From assembly GCF_050589605.1 (NCBI RefSeq), contig NZ_JBNGOO010000007.1: 64,000 nucleotides of DNA; one strand, 5' to 3'. Source of the stretch: Granulosicoccus sp947495035. GTDB lineage: Bacteria > Pseudomonadota > Gammaproteobacteria > Granulosicoccales > Granulosicoccaceae. Below are positions 61,992 through 64,000 of the stretch, one piece after another (position 1 is the stretch's first letter; each line of letters opens with the position of its first letter). The notes under the pieces were generated by a model. The model saw only the letters and a list, made by a program, of their open reading frames with translations, was not told the DNA's origin and did no database searches. A program made the translations under genes and the position numbers.

Positions 61992-62014
61992 CGCAGGTTA
62001 TCTAAGCGTTATGT
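61986..62014 (+). repeat. Possible truncated attC end
   Basis: GTCCAAC (61986-61992) fits RYYYAAC and GTTATGT (62008-62014) follows TTATCTAAGC, like the L'-R' end of an attC. The central stem is missing. It may be what remains of an attC after the IS91 insertion, marking the left edge of the mrr cassette. Confidence 0.4.
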
Positions 62015-62136
62015 TGCTAATTATGAAAAACAGGCACTGTTACAGTGCGCTAAAATATGTAAGATTAAAAAATAGATTTGAATCTGTGTGCTTTGGAAAT
62101 AGCCATATAGGTTGATCTATAGGTAATACATATCCT

Positions 62137-63069
62137 ATGCAAAACAATCCTTCGAATAGCCCGACATGGGATGAGTTTCTTAGGCCGCTATTGGAGATGG
62201 CAGAGAAGGAGCCGATAACACGTAGAACGGCGCTAGAAAGAATTTCTGATAGATATAACTTTTCTAAAGAAATTAGGAATAGAAAGCTTAAGAGTGGGCA
62301 AACCCAAGTGCAGAACAGATCTGGATGGGCGATGAGTGCACTCGTGAAGGCTGAATTTATTGAGAAGCACCCTAGCCAGAAGTTTACCTATCAGATTACA
62401 GATAAGGGCCGCAAGTACTTACAAAGCCACATTGGGCCGATTACTGACAAAGATCTAAAGAACTTGGATGGATATTTAGAAGCCTGGGAGGAGGCGAGTC
62501 GAAGAAAACAAGAATCAAAAACAAATACGCTCGCAAAATCTGATCAGCATACTAGCACGCCGGACGATTTAATCGAAAGTGCTACTCAAGAGCTAGACGC
62601 AAAACTTCGAGATCTATTACTGGAGAACTTGCTTGGTACAGACCCATATCACTTCGAACAGATAGTTGTTGATGTGCTCGTTGCCATGGGGTACGGAGGT
62701 TCCAAAGATGAGGCCTCGCAAGTCACTAAGAAATCTAATGACGGAGGTATTGATGGAATTATCAATGAAGACCGTCTTGGCTTGGATGTGATATATGTGC
62801 AGGCAAAACGCTGGCAGAACAATATTGGGAGGAAAGAAATACAGAGTTTTGTCGGTGCGCTTGCCGGCTACCAGGCTCATAAAGGAATCTTCATCACAAC
62901 CAGCGATTTCATTCCAAACGCTATCGATTACGCAAAATCGGTAAGTCAGAAAATCGTTCTGATTGACGGCCCACGACTTGCGGATTTGATGATAGAGCAC
63001 AATATTGGCGTGTCAACAGTCCAGACTATTGAGATAAAGCGACTGGATTCAGACTATTTTGAGATTTAG
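62137..63069 (+). CDS. Mrr-family restriction endonuclease
   Basis: 310 residues. N-terminal Mrr_N winged helix (about 8-105; WDEFLRPLLEMAEKE, ALVKAEFIEKH, YQITDKGRKYL), charged linker, then the Mrr catalytic domain (about 175-295): HFEQIVVDVLVAMGYGG, SNDGGIDGIINEDRLG and YVQAKRW, i.e. the D-(Q)xK nuclease core, then FVGALAGYQAHKGIFITTSDF. Mrr enzymes are type IV restriction systems that attack modified DNA and need no partner. No methylase is present nearby. Composition is AT-rich; the gene is likely acquired as a cassette. Confidence 0.92.
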   Translation: MQNNPSNSPTWDEFLRPLLEMAEKEPITRRTALERISDRYNFSKEIRNRKLKSGQTQVQNRSGWAMSALVKAEFIEKHPSQKFTYQITDKGRKYLQSHIGPITDKDLKNLDGYLEAWEEASRRKQESKTNTLAKSDQHTSTPDDLIESATQELDAKLRDLLLENLLGTDPYHFEQIVVDVLVAMGYGGSKDEASQVTKKSNDGGIDGIINEDRLGLDVIYVQAKRWQNNIGRKEIQSFVGALAGYQAHKGIFITTSDFIPNAIDYAKSVSQKIVLIDGPRLADLMIEHNIGVSTVQTIEIKRLDSDYFEI

Positions 63070-63406
63070 CTTTTCAGTTGTGGCTGCTTTTAGAACGCAG
63101 TTATAGACTGAAGCCTGGCTATATACCTATCGAGAGGTAGGTATGAACATAACGACTAAGGATAAGTCGCGCCACGCCGCGACTTGATCCGTTGGTTGAA
63201 CGAGCCCGACGATGTATCGGTAGCTCTTCTTTTATAGTAGATAAATAGAATGGGGCGTTGTCTTGCCGGCGGCTTGGCATTGTTCCGGGCGAACGCGACT
63301 CTCACCCAGATGGGTGATCATTCGTGCGACTATGATCATAATGCAGCCAAGACCCTCAGTGGAATGAACCAATGTTGTGTTGTTGCACAGTGGCAGGCTT
63401 GAGTGC
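63070..63406 (+). other. 337-bp intergenic between mrr and the second IS91
   Basis: Holds a hairpin after mrr (near 63123-63145, tacctatcgagaggtaggta), the attC-like site 3, and the terminal part of the second IS91-type element with two hairpins (tcacccagatgggtga at 63301-63316 and gatcat/atgatc around 63317-63340). No gene. Confidence 0.55.
63147..63201 (-). repeat. attC-like recombination site 3, minus orientation
   Basis: Arms 63160-63171 and 63178-63190 pair over 12 bp with one extra base on the right (G63186). Because attC sites carry the extra base in the L'' arm, this puts the site in minus orientation: R'' GTTCAAC fits RYYYAAC, L'' GGATCAAGTCGCG, R' GTTATGT. Spacers are 4 and 6 nt. 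Only 55 bp long, at the small end of the family. Confidence 0.62.
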
Positions 63407-64000
63407 CTACCCCGAGAGACGCTTTGGCAGGGAAATGCCGGTGAAACGCATCGGGATCGTGCAATGTGGACAGTGAAGTTCCGGGCGGGGTCTTGGCGGT
63501 GCGATTGCCGCTAACGACACTTTCAGGACCCACTGCACAAGAAGCAGTTTTCGCCGAGAATTGCCATGAAGAAAGCCGTAATCGCGCACACGGCGGAATC
63601 CACGTGGCAGCACATGCTGGATCAGCAGCCACAGGAAGTGGGCGCCGTCGACAGTGCGGGTTTTCCACTGCTGTGTCTGGGCATCGAGGTAGCGAAACGT
63701 GACCATTTCTCCGTCATCGCACAGCAGCTGGCTTTCGCTGATCACGCCACGGTAGAGGTATCGTGCGAGGTACTTCAATGCTGGCAGACCGTTTCCGACG
63801 GCACGACAATCGACCACCCAGGTCTCGGGAAGAGTGCTCTGGGGTAGTAGTTTTGCCTGTTTCATTCCCTCAAGCATGCGTGCTCGGAATACCGTGGCCA
63901 GAGCCTTGTGGGAGAACAGGAATTTCCCTTTGGGTGTACGCCAGCGGTGCGCGGCAGCATCGATGGCGCCACCGGGGATGATCAGGTGCACGTGCGGATG
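63407..64000 (-). CDS. IS91-family transposase, N-terminus outside the window
   Basis: Minus-strand gene whose start lies beyond base 64000; 197 C-terminal residues are visible. The window edge falls at the HUH motif (HPHVHLIIPGGA). Paired tyrosines in KYLARYLYRG and a C-terminal zinc pair (CPHCTIPMRF) match IS91-type transposases. It differs clearly in sequence from the IS91 copy at 60.7-62 kb, so it is a second element, in opposite orientation. Confidence 0.88.
   Translation of the reverse strand, partial: HPHVHLIIPGGAIDAAAHRWRTPKGKFLFSHKALATVFRARMLEGMKQAKLLPQSTLPETWVVDCRAVGNGLPALKYLARYLYRGVISESQLLCDDGEMVTFRYLDAQTQQWKTRTVDGAHFLWLLIQHVLPRGFRRVRDYGFLHGNSRRKLLLVQWVLKVSLAAIAPPRPRPELHCPHCTIPMRFTGISLPKRLSG

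Overview
This is chromosomal DNA of a gammaproteobacterium. The evidence is gene content and order: lptM-lysA-dapF-DUF484-xerC, hslVU-DUF971-ubiE-ubiJ-ubiB, argH divergent from hemD, and UvrD, PolA and DUF484 proteins of gammaproteobacterial type. TRAP transporters and a secreted family 16 glucanase fit a marine or detritus-associated heterotroph. That is inference, and the sequence alone does not settle the genus. The core is GC-rich, while the last 5 kb is visibly AT-richer.

Layout. 1-8.1 kb: 3' end of an M3 oligopeptidase gene, ubiD, a small unknown gene, a PAS/GGDEF/EAL protein (minus), hemD (minus), argH. 8.1-13.1 kb: esterase (minus), then lptM, lysA, dapF, DUF484, xerC. 13.1-20.9 kb: a PilZ-like protein (minus), then hslV, hslU, DUF971, ubiE, ubiJ, ubiB and a small acidic protein; with ubiD, four ubiquinone genes lie in the window. 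20.9-29.3 kb: carbonic anhydrase, MscS channel, ZntB-type transporter, uvrD behind a LexA-type box, flavodoxin-like protein, a lipoprotein/DUF6502 pair, and a small exported protein. 29.3-36 kb: a three-gene TRAP transporter of the keto-acid type, with an IS element inserted exactly at the stop codon of the last gene. 36-47.5 kb: the most unusual locus, in which a membrane-bound fusion (two rhodanese domains, a YidC/Oxa1-like domain and a PEP-synthase/RPH-like dikinase) lies beside a hybrid kinase, a PhnD-like binding protein and a second hybrid kinase with HPt. 47.6-54.8 kb: LOG-family protein, polA, an MFS transporter, and a zinc pair (COG0523 GTPase, ZnuA) behind a Zur-like palindrome. 54.9-58.8 kb: a 286-bp hexanucleotide tract, a GH16 glucanase, a META-like lipoprotein and an MFS transporter. 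59-64 kb: an accessory island with integron-type attC sites but no integrase in view, a HAD-family gene, two IS91-family transposases in opposite orientation, and an Mrr-type restriction enzyme gene.

How the parts may work together. The ubi genes supply ubiquinone synthesis (decarboxylation by UbiD, C-methylation by UbiE, accessory UbiJ and UbiB). znuA and the COG0523 GTPase probably form a zinc-limitation operon. The PhnD-like protein and two hybrid kinases look like a ligand-sensing phosphorelay next to an enzyme predicted to carry out phosphohistidine chemistry at the membrane; this link is inferred from position only. The island at the end resembles a small attC cluster (CALIN-type) colonised by IS91 elements and carrying a defence gene.
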